From assembly GCA_035610835.1 (NCBI GenBank), contig CM069442.1, positions 35,380,452 through 35,444,451 of the forward strand: a DNA stretch of 64,000 nucleotides. Reading direction: 5' to 3'. A program made the translations under genes and the position numbers. The DNA is from Ophiura sarsii (taxonomy: Eukaryota > Echinodermata > Ophiuroidea > Amphilepidida > Ophiuridae). Shown piece after piece: positions 22,764-34,180 of the stretch. The notes beneath the pieces are model-generated. The model had not been told where the DNA came from, searched no databases, and saw only the letters and a program-made list of their open reading frames with translations. How positions within the stretch are numbered: position 1 is the first letter of the stretch; each line of letters begins with the position of its first letter.

Positions 22764-23859
22764 CAGGGTGTCCCAAAAGTCTATGCACAATTTTGAAGAG
22801 TTATATCTCATAAAATATAAATCATATGGTATAAATTTAACCATATTTTGATAGACGAGATTTAAGAAATTATTTTGATACCAAACCCAATTGGTGAACC
22901 CACAACATTATAAAACTGGTTGAAAGTGTTTGGCCGTGTGCCAGACTCACCCATACCACGTACCACATATTGTTGCTAAAATAAGGTGCGCATAAATAAA
23001 CGTTATTAATGCAACGTTGCGCAATAATCACAGTTCACTGCTAAACTTGCAACATTAATGTTATTACCAAACTCGGTCACTCACAACATAATTCGGCGTA
23101 GTTGACAACATTGCTCAGCAAAAGTCTTCATTTAAGATGGTTTACAGCATAAATAAGCGAACACAAATTGTATGTTTCTACGCTGAAACAAATTCAGTTC
23201 AACTTACTCAACAAAATTTCAGAAAACTTTTCAAAGGGAAACGCGCACCAGGAATATCCATTCTAAAGTTGGTGAATACATTTAGAGTTGAGGTCACATG
23301 GAACATATTCTAAATGGGTAAAACAACCTTCGATGAGGCCTTCAAGCAACATTAAAATAATCCGGTAAGTTTAAATTTAAACATGTTTGACAGCTGTGTG
23401 ATGTGTGTGTTCACTTTTCAGTTACGTTATTCATTTTTAGGTCTGTGTTTTTGCATTAGCACACGTCTCTGTATAAATGGAAAACATTTAAACTAGATTT
23501 CACTATAGAAACGAACATTATGTGTGATATAGTTTGTTATTATGAAGGAATCACTGTAATGTAAGATTTTAAATATTACAATTGACGGATCACTTTTCGT
23601 GTAACCAACTGTACCCGTCTTTTTGTTAATCTCAATAGGTATGGATTTATGAAATCTTCCGAAGTATAAAATTTAATTTTCGCAGCAATACATATTTTAC
23701 TTCTAGGGTGGCATTATTAACAGATGTTACTCCAATGTTTGGTATCAAAATTAGTTCCCACATCTCCTCTTTCTAAATATGTATCAATATTTTCAATACG
23801 ACTTATATTTTGTGAAATACAAAGCTTCAAAGTCGTGCATAGACTTTTGGGACACCCTG
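22764..23859. mobile_element. Internally deleted Tc1/mariner-type element
   Basis: The inverted ends are CAGGGTGTCCCAAAAGTCTA and complement (continuing to TGCAC), flanked by TA on both sides, the exact target of mariner/Tc1 transposons. At 1.1 kb it is close to the size of a full mariner, yet only the N-terminal DNA-binding part of a transposase is readable. The catalytic DDE part is not found, so the element is non-autonomous. Confidence 0.9.
23137..23313 (+). pseudogene. Transposase N-terminal helix-turn-helix relic
   Basis: A 58-codon ATG frame inside the 22764-23859 element. The segment KRTQIVCFYAETNSVQLTQ, followed by FRKLF and KRAP, then ILKLVNTFR, matches the layout of the HTH domain found at the start of many Tc1/mariner-like transposases (DUF4817-type: ExxxIVxxYxE, TxxxFRxxF, RxPP, IxxLVxxF). 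The frame stops soon after, where the second helix-turn-helix should begin, and no DDE motifs follow. It is a remnant and not expected to be active. Confidence 0.65.
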
Positions 23860-23861
23860 TA

Positions 23862-24954
23862 GTATAACACCAATGACATTTAACAATTGGTGACAGACAC
23901 TTTAAGTACAGTGGAAAGCAGAAATCGTATACTTGATTAACAATTTATTCAATTTCTCGTTATTTAAATATTCGAGGGTTTAAAGACAAAGCCGAAATTA
24001 GATTGGCTTATAGGACTTTTAATCATCTTTATCATCAACCCACCATACTATGGATTAAATGAGAGATCATGTATATACTTGATCTCACCGATGTGTCAAT
24101 ATGTAGCCTTTGGGTGAAACATAATTACAGCTCTAACGTAATCCCAATAGACTTTCATACTCTAAATGGATATTGAATGATTATGCACAGATCACACTTG
24201 CAGATTGCTTTGTGCTCTTCGGGATCTTCGTTACACTGCATGACTTACATTAAGAGCTAAAGATCCTAATCGAAATTTACAAATTCATGACACTAACAAC
24301 ATACAGAGTGTCCCAGATTGATTTAGACCGGGGAAATGTCATTTATTTGGTAATAAATATTATCGGTATATTAGTCAGATTAACATCTACCTATATTTAG
24401 CTTTTAAAATTGTAGATTCCATGTTTAGCTTTAAAAATTGTAGATTCCATGTTTCACCGAAATTAACTGAGTTTAAAAACTTTAAACTCACTGACCATGT
24501 TAAGGCCTATTTAACATTTCATGCTGGCAATTTGCAGCGTTCTTTTTAAATTTAACTGTTTATGATGATTTTGAAATAAATGAGTTGTTCAGATTGAATG
24601 ATTTAATAGCATACTTTCTTTTTCCGTAGTCTTATCATTTGAAATGCACTATTTCTACCAGCGTCATGCCACACCAACCTGAACAAATATATATATTGGT
24701 TGAAATAAGCATAAGAAGTAGTATATTGCCGGTATTAAATGTAGATACACTGTTGAAGACAACAGCCTGTATAAGACAACAAAATAACAATCGAGCTTAA
24801 TTATGTCAGACGGTGGTGACTATATGTAAGGAGTTCGTATGTACAACATGTTTCTTTTTCTTGTAATAACTTAACCCATTTCCATTTTTCCAAGGGGCTC
24901 TTCGTCAGTTGTTTCAACGACGCCTTGCATATGCTTTGTTTTGTTTCGTAATAA
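23862..24954. other. Non-coding stretch with a 28-bp direct repeat
   Basis: No gene is supported. A unit around TTAGCTTTTAAAATTGTAG is tandemly duplicated at 24396-24451. A lone transposon-end-like ACAGAGTGTCCCAGATTGAT lies at about 24303. The remainder is AT-rich. Confidence 0.45.
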
Positions 24955-25326
24955 TTATGCTCTGACTTTGTATTGTTGTATAGGCGAAATAACTAAACTC
25001 GTAAACTCGTATGCAAATCCCAACTTCTGATAAATGCGAGGGTATCTATACATTTGAATAACACAAATTAGCGGTAGGCATACATAAATGCGCGTACACT
25101 GAAATGACTCCAAAACTTGCCCGTGTTTGGCGTAATTGTAATATTGCGATTTGATCGTATCGAAATACACGCTTGAAATATTAAACACACACCCCACAGT
25201 AAATATGAACGAGTCCGAATGAGTTCCACCTATCACTGCGCGCACACAGTCAGTTGAAAATGTGCTAGCTTCTCTTTTGCTAACCATTCGAAAACACGCC
25301 ACTGAGCGGACCACACGAGTTAGCAT
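24955..25326 (-). CDS. Unrecognised 123-codon ORF
   Basis: An ATG-started frame, among the longest in the window, begins MLTRVVRSVACFRMVSKRE. It contains five cysteines and has no obvious signal peptide, repeat or known motif. It points away from the 25954 frame, with about 630 bp between the starts, so a shared control region is conceivable. No paralogous copy supports it and nucleotide context is unremarkable. It could be a real exon or chance. Confidence 0.2.
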   Translation of the reverse strand: MLTRVVRSVACFRMVSKREASTFSTDCVRAVIGGTHSDSFIFTVGCVFNISSVYFDTIKSQYYNYAKHGQVLESFQCTRIYVCLPLICVIQMYRYPRIYQKLGFAYEFTSLVISPIQQYKVRA

Positions 25327-25953
25327 TGCCGTACATTAACGCTTAACCAATACGTCTATTTTGTTTCGTGCCATTCTCTACGATCTCAACTACTCATCAT
25401 AACATCGTTTACACCGTGTTAATTCCATGCTAAGGAAAATGCGTTAGTAATGTGTTAATATTCATCTCGGTATTTTATGTTCTATCGCATGCATAGCCAT
25501 CAGGTTGTTTGTCAATGACTCGGATCATCAATTGATAGCTGCAGTAGCGTAAACAGTGCTGGGTGCGACAGCATCGACACGGCTACCTAGCACAACACAA
25601 GTTATAAGGCAATATAATTGTCAAAAAATGACACACTGCGAGACGGCGTTGGTGAATTTAAGTTATTATCAGATGTCTGCGAGCCAATAGTTGTCCATTT
25701 GACTGACATTGCTTCTGTAGAATATGTGTCTGTCGTTGCGGACTGTGTTTGAATGTTGATTTATAAGGATATATGAGCTGGTAATTTCTCTCGGAAATCA
25801 ATGTGAACAAGTGGACTATTCCTAAGACATTGCGCGTTAACATGACAGGCGTCCGCTAGCGAAATATTTATCGAGAAAAATATAGGAAGTTACATTGTAT
25901 AGTTACCTATACGGTATCATTGTCGATGTTTCATTGCTTTACTTGACTGCACC
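25327..25953. promoter_or_regulatory. Upstream region of the 158-codon frame
   Basis: This stretch separates two divergent ATG frames. There is no clear TATA box or CpG island. A short antisense frame (25658-25843) is not supported. It is listed as a candidate control region only because of its position. Confidence 0.2.
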
Positions 25954-26430
25954 ATGGTCAGTCTTTTCTACTATGAGAAACGAGGACATCCGTGTCTGAA
26001 GGTTTTATGTAAATTGGGACGATCCGTAAAGATTCTGCTATTTCCGTACGACGGATGGGCAGCAGCTGCACCCAATGTATCATGGAAAATTAAGTTTTTC
26101 AGATGGAACAGAAAACGATGTAAAATTAGTGAGATCAGTGCCTCCGGAAAGAAAGTGACCACAACAGCTAAAATCTCCGACACTGCTGACGGAATGCTTT
26201 ATATCACAGGACAATTTCCATCTGATAGTAATATCAAACTACCCTATTTCCAGTTGATAATGACATCACATGTAAGCAACGAAGACTTCCGGGCAGGTTA
26301 TGCACTCACAGGTGTGTTACAAAGATGTTGGAGTGCAAATAAATTGATTAATAGTTCCGAAGTAAAATGGGGAGAGACAGGAGGATTAGTGTTAACCCAT
26401 TTCGCCATGGTTCGGCGTAAAGAAAGATGA
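25954..26430 (+). CDS. 158-codon ORF, best gene candidate; family with 37577 copy
   Basis: The longest frame in the window opens with ATG in a favourable context (caccATGG). Its C-terminal third includes SNEDFRAGYALTGVLQRCW, and the paralogous frame at 37577-37735 keeps this as SNEDFKAGYALTCVLQRCW with mostly conservative or synonymous changes, which argues for past selection on protein. Other features are LLFPYDGW near residue 30, SWKIKFFRWNRKR near residue 52, and a basic C-terminus. There is no signal peptide or membrane helix. The PYDxW followed by an aromatic/basic strand faintly recalls the core of actinoporin-like beta-sandwich proteins; this is a guess and a new family is as likely. 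An acceptor-like TTCCCAG and a further open frame (26535-26657) lie just downstream, so it might be one exon of a longer gene. Confidence 0.5.
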   Translation: MVSLFYYEKRGHPCLKVLCKLGRSVKILLFPYDGWAAAAPNVSWKIKFFRWNRKRCKISEISASGKKVTTTAKISDTADGMLYITGQFPSDSNIKLPYFQLIMTSHVSNEDFRAGYALTGVLQRCWSANKLINSSEVKWGETGGLVLTHFAMVRRKER

Positions 26431-27293
26431 TCAACTGTTTAACTGGATTTTTTTTATTATTAAAGGAGAATGTTTTGCAGTGTTTCATGCATATGACAGA
26501 TAATATTTGCTGATTATTTACTTCACGTTCCCAGGAAGCTCAGGTGTTGCTACCACCAATAAGATTGGAAGAAATTCTCGCGGGAAAAACAAGTGGATCA
26601 AGTCACTACCGAGGAAGTCTTCCGAACGGGAAGACGAAACTGTCTAGTCGTGAGTAGATATTTGGATTTGTAAACAAAACATTTTTATAATTTCAATCTA
26701 CAATCCTGATGAACTTATTCAAAGGTGACTTTACAATTTACAAAATGAATACCAGAGCGGTCATTCGACTCTAAGAGTAATCGATTCTGCCAAAAAATAC
26801 TTCAATATTACAATTTTTCTATCAACAGGCTTTACTTTACGATGGTTTTCGTTCCATATTCGGACATGCTATACCTCCTTAACTCATCTGTATTCAGTGT
26901 TACTGTAAACTAATCAATAAAGAACATTCATACTTGCCATGCAGAATGTTAATTAATCAACGTAGCTGCTCTTTTACTATTTCGCCATATGTATGTTAAA
27001 ATAAAGTTGGTAAATCATTATCAAAACTCTTTATATTTAAAGGTGTTTGTCTGATATGTGCTGTCTATATATATATATATATCCCATACATTCTATATTT
27101 CCAATATTGGGTAAATTGTTCATCATTGATGAAATCGTATTCTGTCGCGAGTATATTTCATCGAAGGTATTGGCTACGTCGGAAGCCTCTAAAAAGTTGA
27201 CATTAATTGCCGGCTATCGAAAATCCACATGAAATCTTCCGTTTTGTTATTCATTCACTATCGGTATAATTCCTCTATCAAACGATACATAGT
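26431..27293. other. Spacer with possible downstream exon and TA microsatellite
   Basis: 26535-26657 is open after TTCCCAG and could be a small exon, but in two alternative frames, so neither is called. A (TA)n run lies at 27066-27082. Confidence 0.35.
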
Positions 27294-27482
27294 TTGTTAA
27301 CACTTTTCACGCGGCAGGCGTGTGCAGACGACATACAACATTTCACAAAATGTTTCAAAATGTCAACATTATTGAATTTCATTACCATATTTGAAATCAC
27401 CGTGAGAAATGCAATTAAAATAAGTACAAAAATGCCTAGTATTGGTTCAGTAATCCTTGAGAACATTGAGAAAGGTTTCTGA
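27294..27482 (+). CDS. Exon-like frame related to 42555-42785
   Basis: An open frame without its own ATG start (TTG). Acceptor-like GCGGCAG precedes about 27309. The stretch TIFEITVRNAIKIST parallels TFEIKIINQHVSIS in the 42555 frame, with similar upstream spacing (LF near the start, several Cys/Lys). It has lost the conserved C-terminal HC end seen in the other two members. It is probably a diverged or decayed paralogous exon. Confidence 0.25.
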   Translation: MLTLFTRQACADDIQHFTKCFKMSTLLNFITIFEITVRNAIKISTKMPSIGSVILENIEKGF

Positions 27483-28500
27483 AAAATTTATTTTGTATTG
27501 GTCAGACTAATAGCCGCGTGAAAGTGTTAACATACAGATCGTTGTGCGTCCAAAGTACAAAGCTATTTTGTCAATATTAGAATTGCAAAACAGACATTTT
27601 AATCAAAATTTCAATGAACGATTACACTGACTATTACATGTCACACATCCTACCCCTCATGAATTGAACTTCTTTTTCGCGGATTTATTTTTGCTGTTTA
27701 ATGTCAATGGTTTGTTTACCCGTTGCCTGTGTAAAATATCGATCAAGTACAAGTTTAAGGATATAAACCTATATTTAGAAGTGTTTAGTTACCTGGAAAC
27801 TCAGGTATAAGGTGAGCGTTTTCATTGTTTTATTGTGCTCATTTGATTCCCTTTGGAAGCATTTTCGAGCCAATTTCCATCAAAGGAGTTACAATGAAAA
27901 TTCGTCGTCCACCACAATGTGCTTCTTTTGCTATCACCGCCTTTGAGTTAGCTTGCGTTAATTTGTCAATTAGGCAACCAGTACTTTAAACTACAATCAT
28001 AGAAAAAATGTGTTCGAACATTTACCCTAATTGCTATGCTCTTTGTACCCAAACACGCACACTATTTGAGTCATGTGAAAATAGAAACTTAAACTTATTT
28101 ATGGTAGCTCGAATAGTAGCTTCTACATACCCCTCCCCTTTCCCCACCGATCAATGTTGCTAGGCCATGTGCTGATGGTGGACAAAATGTGTGATTCAAC
28201 ATTGATCAGGGGGAGAAGGTGAAACACTTTACATTGCACCTATAAAGTGTTCGAACATTGTAGCAGAATAACGTGTAATTATACAATGAAAGGACAGCTT
28301 TCTAACGATCTCATTGACAAATTGACAAGGTCTTTATAGGTCAGAAAATGCACTATCTGAGGATATAAGGACAGAATGTCATTCATAATACCATGGATAA
28401 TTTGTTTCAATCATCAATAATTTTCACATACTTTTAACCTTGACAAATCTAGTCACCGCCATTTCCAACTTTAGCCTTCATCAAGAATTCCTGAACAGTA
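27483..28500. other. Non-coding stretch
   Basis: No gene is seen. An inverted repeat pairs GATCAATGTTG with CAACATTGATC and C-rich with G-rich flanks at about 28134-28221. Confidence 0.4.
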
Positions 28501-28644
28501 ATTGAGTTTACTTTGCCTGAAGACGATCCGAATTTAAACAACTACAAAGAAGAACAGCAACACAATCGACGATTAAAACTTGAGGCAGTGTGTATCTTGT
28601 GGTCCCACACCACCAAATACTTCTCGTATAGCTTTATACGTTAA
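28501..28644 (+). CDS. Exon-like frame, unrecognised
   Basis: 47 codons read IEFTLPEDDPNLNNYKEEQQ, then HNRRLKLEAV, and end at a stop. The acidic/amide-rich then basic composition and the low bias toward AT-rich codons look like real protein. An acceptor-like TGAACAG precedes it. No paralogous copy is seen in the window and no family is recognised. Confidence 0.25.
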   Translation: MEFTLPEDDPNLNNYKEEQQHNRRLKLEAVCILWSHTTKYFSYSFIR

Positions 28645-28863
28645 ATGACCATTTTGAAATGGATATTTTTCGACGTTATAAGAAACTAGTATCTTGAATT
28701 TTAGTATCAATCTAAAGATGACAGTCATGACTAGCAGCTCAACAAATCATATATGGGGAATAGCCGGAATTATTTTCCCGCTAGAGCCTTCTCAAAACGT
28801 CCGAGTATGTTATTTCTGGTCACATGCAATTTGTGATTTAGATGAGGGTGTCAGCTACCAGAA

Positions 28864-28900
28864 ATGAAGAGAACACAAATGTCGTTGGACCTGAAGAACG
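28864..28900 (+). CDS. Possible first coding exon (12 codons) with strong donor
   Basis: An ATG followed by MKRTQMSLDLKN runs directly into the strong donor G|GTAAGG, leaving one base (phase 1). The exon-like frames at 36750 and 50926 both begin two bases into a codon after their AG, so they are phase-compatible. The link is purely inferential. Confidence 0.2.
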
Positions 28901-30100
28901 GTAAGGTGCTTGTTAATATTTACACTATATTAATGTGGTCATAATATGTAAATGGCCTATTTTAAACTTTTATTTACAAACGGTCTTCCATTTCGAAATA
29001 GAAACAAGCCCGGTTTTTGAATTGCCTCAAAGGGTACCGAACCCGCTTTATTTACTATTATGAACTCTTGTAAAATTTGCTAGGTATTGCAGAGTATTGC
29101 CAGATATGGGAAATCAACGCTATCACCGATCCATTAATCAAACGATTTTAAATTGTAGTTTGTATCTTTGTATTCATACCGCATGACATTGTGTATTCTA
29201 AAATAAAATGATCTTTTATTCTACACTTACAAATAACACACCTTCAGACCATATTGTTTAACATCAAAGGAGTAACGTCATGAGACTAGGCAACTGCAAA
29301 TTATGAAGTATTGGCTTCATGCACACTTTCCAATTGTCCTTTATATATTTCTGGCTGAAAGTATTTATTGAGTGTATTAGCTGGGCCTTGAGATTAATCC
29401 TACATTGTATATATTTTTCAATGTGTTTCTGGGTAAATCATCGCCATCATAATATATGTTTGTTTGTTTTCATATGGTTGTGAACTTATGATATTTAACT
29501 TAATGGTCAAACATCAAGTTTGATAAAACAAAATGTATATGCATTCAAGTAATCTGACTAATCAATCGGTTTTAAAAGCTGACAGTGAACATTTACTTCG
29601 CATGGCGCGGCCCAGTGGAATCGAGTTTATACTGTGAACCAATATTTCTACTAACCCAATGATAAATACTGTTTTAATATGTATTTTCATCTTGTTTTTT
29701 GTGTCTTATGATAAAAAAGATTTAAACCTTTTCATGGTGTAATCGCAAAATAAATATTTTAAAATGGATACCTAAGCTGCCTAGTAAAGCGATTTATATA
29801 TCGTATTTTCTATTATTGAATACAATATGGGTGGCGAAAACGTCTAAGTGTAAGCGTAAGAAAAACAGATATGGGCTGTTTGAATTGTTAAGAACACATC
29901 AACCACAGTTAATCTACACTTAGATATATATATCGTATGTCTTGTATTGCTTAAGCTTTTGTAGTTGCCGTCAAAAGCAACGTCGAACCAAGTAAGGATT
30001 ATCGCGATGTGTACGTACATCGGCAAAATGGAATTAAATCTATTTTCACGCTTATTTATTTTTACTTTGGCTCTTCATTTCAGTACCAGTTTTTCTATCA
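28901..30100. other. Non-coding stretch with recurring motif
   Basis: No gene is seen. It contains a copy of GATATGGGAAATCAACGCTA (about 29101-29121). 29220-29350 is loosely similar to 40340-40450. Confidence 0.4.
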
Positions 30101-30255
30101 CAGATCCTACAATGTACCTACATTTCCCAGGGAAATTAATCTAACAGATTACGCTGGCGCACAGACAATCACACAATGAATTTATGTCGCCGTTCAATGT
30201 CGATGACCTCTTCATCATGACCCATCGGGTGTTTCAATTTCAGACAGGACACGGA
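30101..30255 (+). repeat. Paralogous patch matching 39745-39890
   Basis: Shared TCCTACAATGTACCTACATT, then TTCCCAG, then ACAATCACACA and CTTCATCATGACC. In one frame both read YNVPTFP and, later, QTIT, but each hits stops at different points, so I treat it as a repeat possibly containing a decayed exon (an acceptor-like CTTCATTTCAG stands just before it here). Confidence 0.6.
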
Positions 30256-30641
30256 CATGCATTCGCATATTCAAATACAAGGAGCATGAAAATAATGAAT
30301 AATTTGTTTGGATCCCATATTCTTTTGTGAAATGTTTTGTCCAAAATATAATCCTCTAAATGCATTGAAAACAACAACGGATACTTATTGTAAGGTAAGA
30401 AATATATTTTCAATGACAACAATGGCATCTTTTAATCGTTTGGTGGAATATTTGGACATGTCATACCACTACAACGTAACAGTCTCCAGGTCAACGCTCA
30501 ATTCAGTTGCAATAAACTGAGCCATAACAATAACATAACATTTGCCTTGCAAAGTGTCATTGAAACGTATGCAGTCTGCTCGTCTGCTATTTTGTAATAT
30601 TGTTTTTGAAATAAAATCTTTGCCATAATTAGTAATGAATA
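30256..30641. other. Spacer with short open frames
   Basis: A 70-codon frame at 30308-30520 lacks supporting features. A donor-like AAGGTAAG occurs at about 30390. Confidence 0.25.
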
Positions 30642-30659
30642 CATGTTTATAATTTCTCT

Positions 30660-30902
30660 ATGTCTCTTCTTTTTGGTGTTATGTCACCATATTCTTTTAC
30701 CCGTAAGGCTGAAAATGCAGTTGAATTCACCTGTCGTCCATTAAAGATTCCACAGGAAAGTGAGTTTTATATTTATTCAGTGACCGTGTATCCTTTAGTA
30801 TACATACATTTTGTACAGCCCGCCAAGCGTCATAGTCCAAACAAACGTCAACAAGCAGGGTCAATTTGTCAAGATTTGCAACCGAACAGTCGATTTGGTT
30901 AG
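30660..30902 (+). CDS. Exon-like ORF, unrecognised
   Basis: 80 codons from ATG; the frame stays open about six codons further upstream. It begins MSLLFGVMSPYSFTRKAENA and continues with VEFTCRPLK, alternating hydrophobic strands, then a basic and Asn/Gln-rich tail. The LLFG..SPYS stretch is loosely like the LLFPYDGW stretch of the 25954 frame. No copy of this DNA is recognised in the window. Confidence 0.25.
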   Translation: MSLLFGVMSPYSFTRKAENAVEFTCRPLKIPQESEFYIYSVTVYPLVYIHFVQPAKRHSPNKRQQAGSICQDLQPNSRFG

Positions 30903-31234
30903 TAATTTAAAATCAATATTACCCTGAAACTGACCTTTTCTACTTTGTAGCTGCTTCCCATAACTGAAAGTAATTTGACAAAACATAATTCTCCTTTTTG
31001 ATCATGATATATCTTAGATTAAGTATTACAAAAGCCCCTAAATCACCAAAACAATGACAAATCTGCTCAGCACAAATTCGAACTGCATCCCTTAATATTG
31101 AGAGTTCCTGAACAGAAAAGCCAGACTATTAATAAGCGAAAACGTTTAAGACAGACATAATTAAACATTTCCGTAGATATATTGTACGGTCATATACGGC
31201 ATAGAGTAAAACCAATTGAGCCATTAAACTGTAG
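30903..31234. other. Spacer
   Basis: No feature is recognised. Confidence 0.35.
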
Positions 31235-31351
31235 AGGATATACGTGTTGGCTAATTTCCTGGGATATAATTTCTTTTTGACCAAAACAAGTAAAAAAACG
31301 GGATCTATCGTCGCCGAGGCAGTAATATTTATTGCAAAGGCTCATTGTTAA
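31235..31351 (+). CDS. Paralogous 3' exon fragment (matches 42.7 kb)
   Basis: A 38-codon open frame ends KKTGSIVAEAVIFIAKAHC and stop. The 42555-42785 frame ends KATGSIAIEATLFIALGHC and stop, at the same place in homologous DNA, and homology continues into the 3' flank. Keeping length, stop and hydrophobic pattern while nucleotides changed supports a real terminal exon. The 5' part is not found here. Confidence 0.4.
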   Translation, partial: RIYVLANFLGYNFFLTKTSKKTGSIVAEAVIFIAKAHC

Positions 31352-32251
31352 TTTAGCGAAATGTCAATCATTATCAATTTCGTGTTCACGAGGCAACAAT
31401 GTTTATTATTCCATGTTTTGTTTGAAAATGGGGATATAGACGCCATATGTTGATCTGTAATACAATGCGCAGTGCTAAAAAGTAACTTACCAGTTATATA
31501 TAAATAAACATAAATTTAAACAAATGCTCATAATTCCAAAGTTATAGTTCTGACATAAACGGTTAACTAAAGGTATTAAAAAGAATTTTATTTTCATTAT
31601 TTAGAGATACTGCACTTCAAATCACAAAAATCTTTAAAAATTGACGTTGTTGGATAAACTTTTTTTAAATCCCAAATGTCCGAAATATATGTCCAGTATT
31701 TCTTTGTATGGGGGAATTATACACCTCACCCCCCATTGTGGGAAAACAGTTCGGTCGGGCCCATAACATTCATAACAAGGATTTTCCATGGCCTTAACCA
31801 TGAAATGAGTTAAACATCTTATACTGTTTAACATTTTCAATTGCCAGATATGGAATGCCAACACTATAATCAAATGTTTTACTTATTAAAACGTTTTCTT
31901 TTATATTTTGAATATTTCGTTATAAGTATATACAGGTGACCCAACTCTCAATAGTGTCGATACTTATAAATCGTTATATCTCTGGTAAAATCATTTTACT
32001 TTTGTCGGTTCATATTTTGTAAGTAGGCTGAAGACATAAGTCAACCCTTCCTATTATTATCAAACTGTATAGAGACCAAAGGAACAACTTATCACTGAGG
32101 TCTTGTTTTTGTGTTTATTTGTACATTTTTGAACTGATTATTTCATTTACTGATTTGTTTGTCCGACTACACTCTTAGAAAAAACTAAGCAATATGTAAA
32201 GGAAATATGGCCTAGATCTTGATCAGATCTGTCACTACTTCACTCCCATAA
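31352..32251. other. Non-coding stretch
   Basis: It holds a degenerate copy of the GATATGGAATGCCAACACTA motif (about 31847) and a CGGTCGGGCCCAT phrase near 31751. The antisense 79-codon frame (31634-31873) runs through this repeat and is not called. Confidence 0.4.
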
Positions 32252-32488
32252 GGCCACATTAAATTAATTGTTTGTCTCAAAGCTCCCGCGCGCGTTAGTT
32301 TATTGATGCGCAAAAAATCCCAAAATTTCACCGATTTTTCAGATTTTCATTGATCACATCATCTTAAATACAAAAGTTCACTTTTACAAGGATTTCAATA
32401 TTTTACATTTAAAACAAAAACCCCGCATTCCGCATTAGTTTTACAACAGGAGAGGAGCTTTGAGACAAACAATTAATTTAATTTGGCC
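32252..32488. mobile_element. 237-bp inverted-repeat element
   Basis: 35-bp ends (GGCCACATTAAATTAATTGT, then TTGTCTCAAAGCTCC, and the inverted copy) differ by one or two bases. The interior is AT-rich with a CGCGCGCG-like start. No clear target duplication is seen. It is a MITE or fold-back sequence. Confidence 0.75.
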
Positions 32489-33214
32489 TAAGACTATTGT
32501 TTTATTCTACAGGACTATAAATGTATAAATCATATCACATTTTACCTACAAAAAGCCAAGGACCTCAAGTCCTGTTCCTTCACTAGAAGTTTCTGACCGA
32601 TATGCCGTCGTCCGCCATGGCTGGATACGGCAAAGTAACATAACCGATATGGTGCCGCATTTGGACCAGAATATGATGCGCTGAGCTCAGGCAATCACAC
32701 TGGTTGCTACTGGATCAGCTTGAGTGCACACCGATGTTTGCACATTAAAAACTTCCCTGCACCAACACAATACCGAGTTATTGACCCTAGTATATGGTCC
32801 TAGCAACAGTGGACATAGTCACTACAGCCTGTTTTCATCAAAGTGCTTGACACTTTTGTCATGGACCGCAGGGGATTTTCGCTCAATATTGTGCATTTTT
32901 TACTACTGAGAGTGTACATCGCGCATGAGCCTCATATCCGCTTTCTGTCATGTAAAATAGAGTCTGGGCACATTACTACGATGAATCTTACACTTTCATG
33001 GTGTCAAATCATGTTTTACCCAATTACGGGCACTTTTCTACACTTGCAGATAGTAAAACTCGGAATTCAATAGTAAACTATTGCATGTGTAAAAAGTTAT
33101 TTTACGAAATCGATGTTTAGCACAATATTGGGTTAAAAATTACACATTTGTTTGTACCCAGCACTATTTGACACCCATTTCTAAGCGTGTAGGGAGTGTT
33201 TCATATGAGTATGT
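32489..33214. other. Non-coding stretch
   Basis: No supported gene. Two overlapping plus-strand frames (32724-32909, 32843-33073) have no conserved features. Confidence 0.35.
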
Positions 33215-33560
33215 TTACGTATAGGCTACTTGTTCTAGTTATGTCACTTTTAATAATTGAACTTCTCTCATCCTTTTGAAGTTTTTATGAGATAGAAAAG
33301 TTTAAGTTATAATTCCTACTTCTAATCAAGGACTATACCTGTGGCGAGACATATCAATCCTTTAATACATTCTGTCCGATTTTCGTTTGCAAATGTATTC
33401 GCCAACAGCCAGCCATTAAGCCTGTTAAGTAAGCTTTTTATCAACAACAACTTAAAGAAATCAGGCATAATCATTGTGTTGTAATTTAATTTAAACAATT
33501 TAATGCATTTTACCCTGCGGAATATCAACGTAATTCTTCTACTTCTTTATGGAGATTAAT
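33215..33560 (+). repeat. Paralogous block (matches 17.75-18.76 and 52.88-53.2 kb)
   Basis: Shared landmarks: TTGTTCTA...GTCACTTTTAAT..GAACTTC at the start, CCTGTGGC.AGA near 33340, TGTATTCGCCAA near 33398, and AATGCATTTTACCCTGCGG near 33500. The hydrophobic signal-like reading seen at 17752 is present but soon stops. Confidence 0.7.
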
Positions 33561-34140
33561 GTTTACTCTCGTTTTGTTTTTGAGGTTTTTGTTAGAAGTG
33601 ACAAGAATTTATGTTTTTATCTTATCTTTCCATGTATATTAATTACAGTACAAGGATGCGAGTATTATCATGCATTACCAGACTTGCAGCTACTTGTTTT
33701 TGTCAACTCGGTTCAATATGCGCATAATATGTGTAATATTTATACAAAACGTATGTTTAAGTATGTATGAGATAACAATAAGTGAATAAGAAATTAAATA
33801 TCAATAACTGTTATATCATGAATATTTCTGCCAAAAAAACGGAATTCAGTTATATTTGCCTCAAGGCATGCGGTATAAATTCGTTATTGATCTTTGTTGA
33901 TTCCGCTTATATAAAAGAGGTAGAAAGCGTAATGTAACTAAACTTACAGGTTGTATGATGTTAAATTCAATTTTGTCAGGTTAGATTTTTGTTAAAATAT
34001 ATCAGGTATTTAATATGATTGCAATTACCTTATATTTTATAGCGTGGCAATGCATATTTTCAATATAATTTCAGAGCATTCGATTTTATAAGATACTCAA
34101 AATATGATCAAGCCATTGCATGTATGTTGACATCTGCTGG
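33561..34140. other. Spacer
   Basis: A 73-codon plus frame (33549-33770) starts in the repeat block and lacks support. Nothing else is recognised. Confidence 0.35.
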
Positions 34141-34144
34141 GAAG

Positions 34145-34180
34145 GCAGTATCCAGTATCTGGGACCTAAAGTACACTTTT
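34145..34180 (+). repeat. Solo end of the palindromic element
   Basis: ATCCAGTATCTGGGACCTAA followed by AGTACACTTTT is the same boundary as at 1676, 45836 and 61010, here without an adjacent array. It suggests a deleted element or a solitary terminal repeat. Confidence 0.6.
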
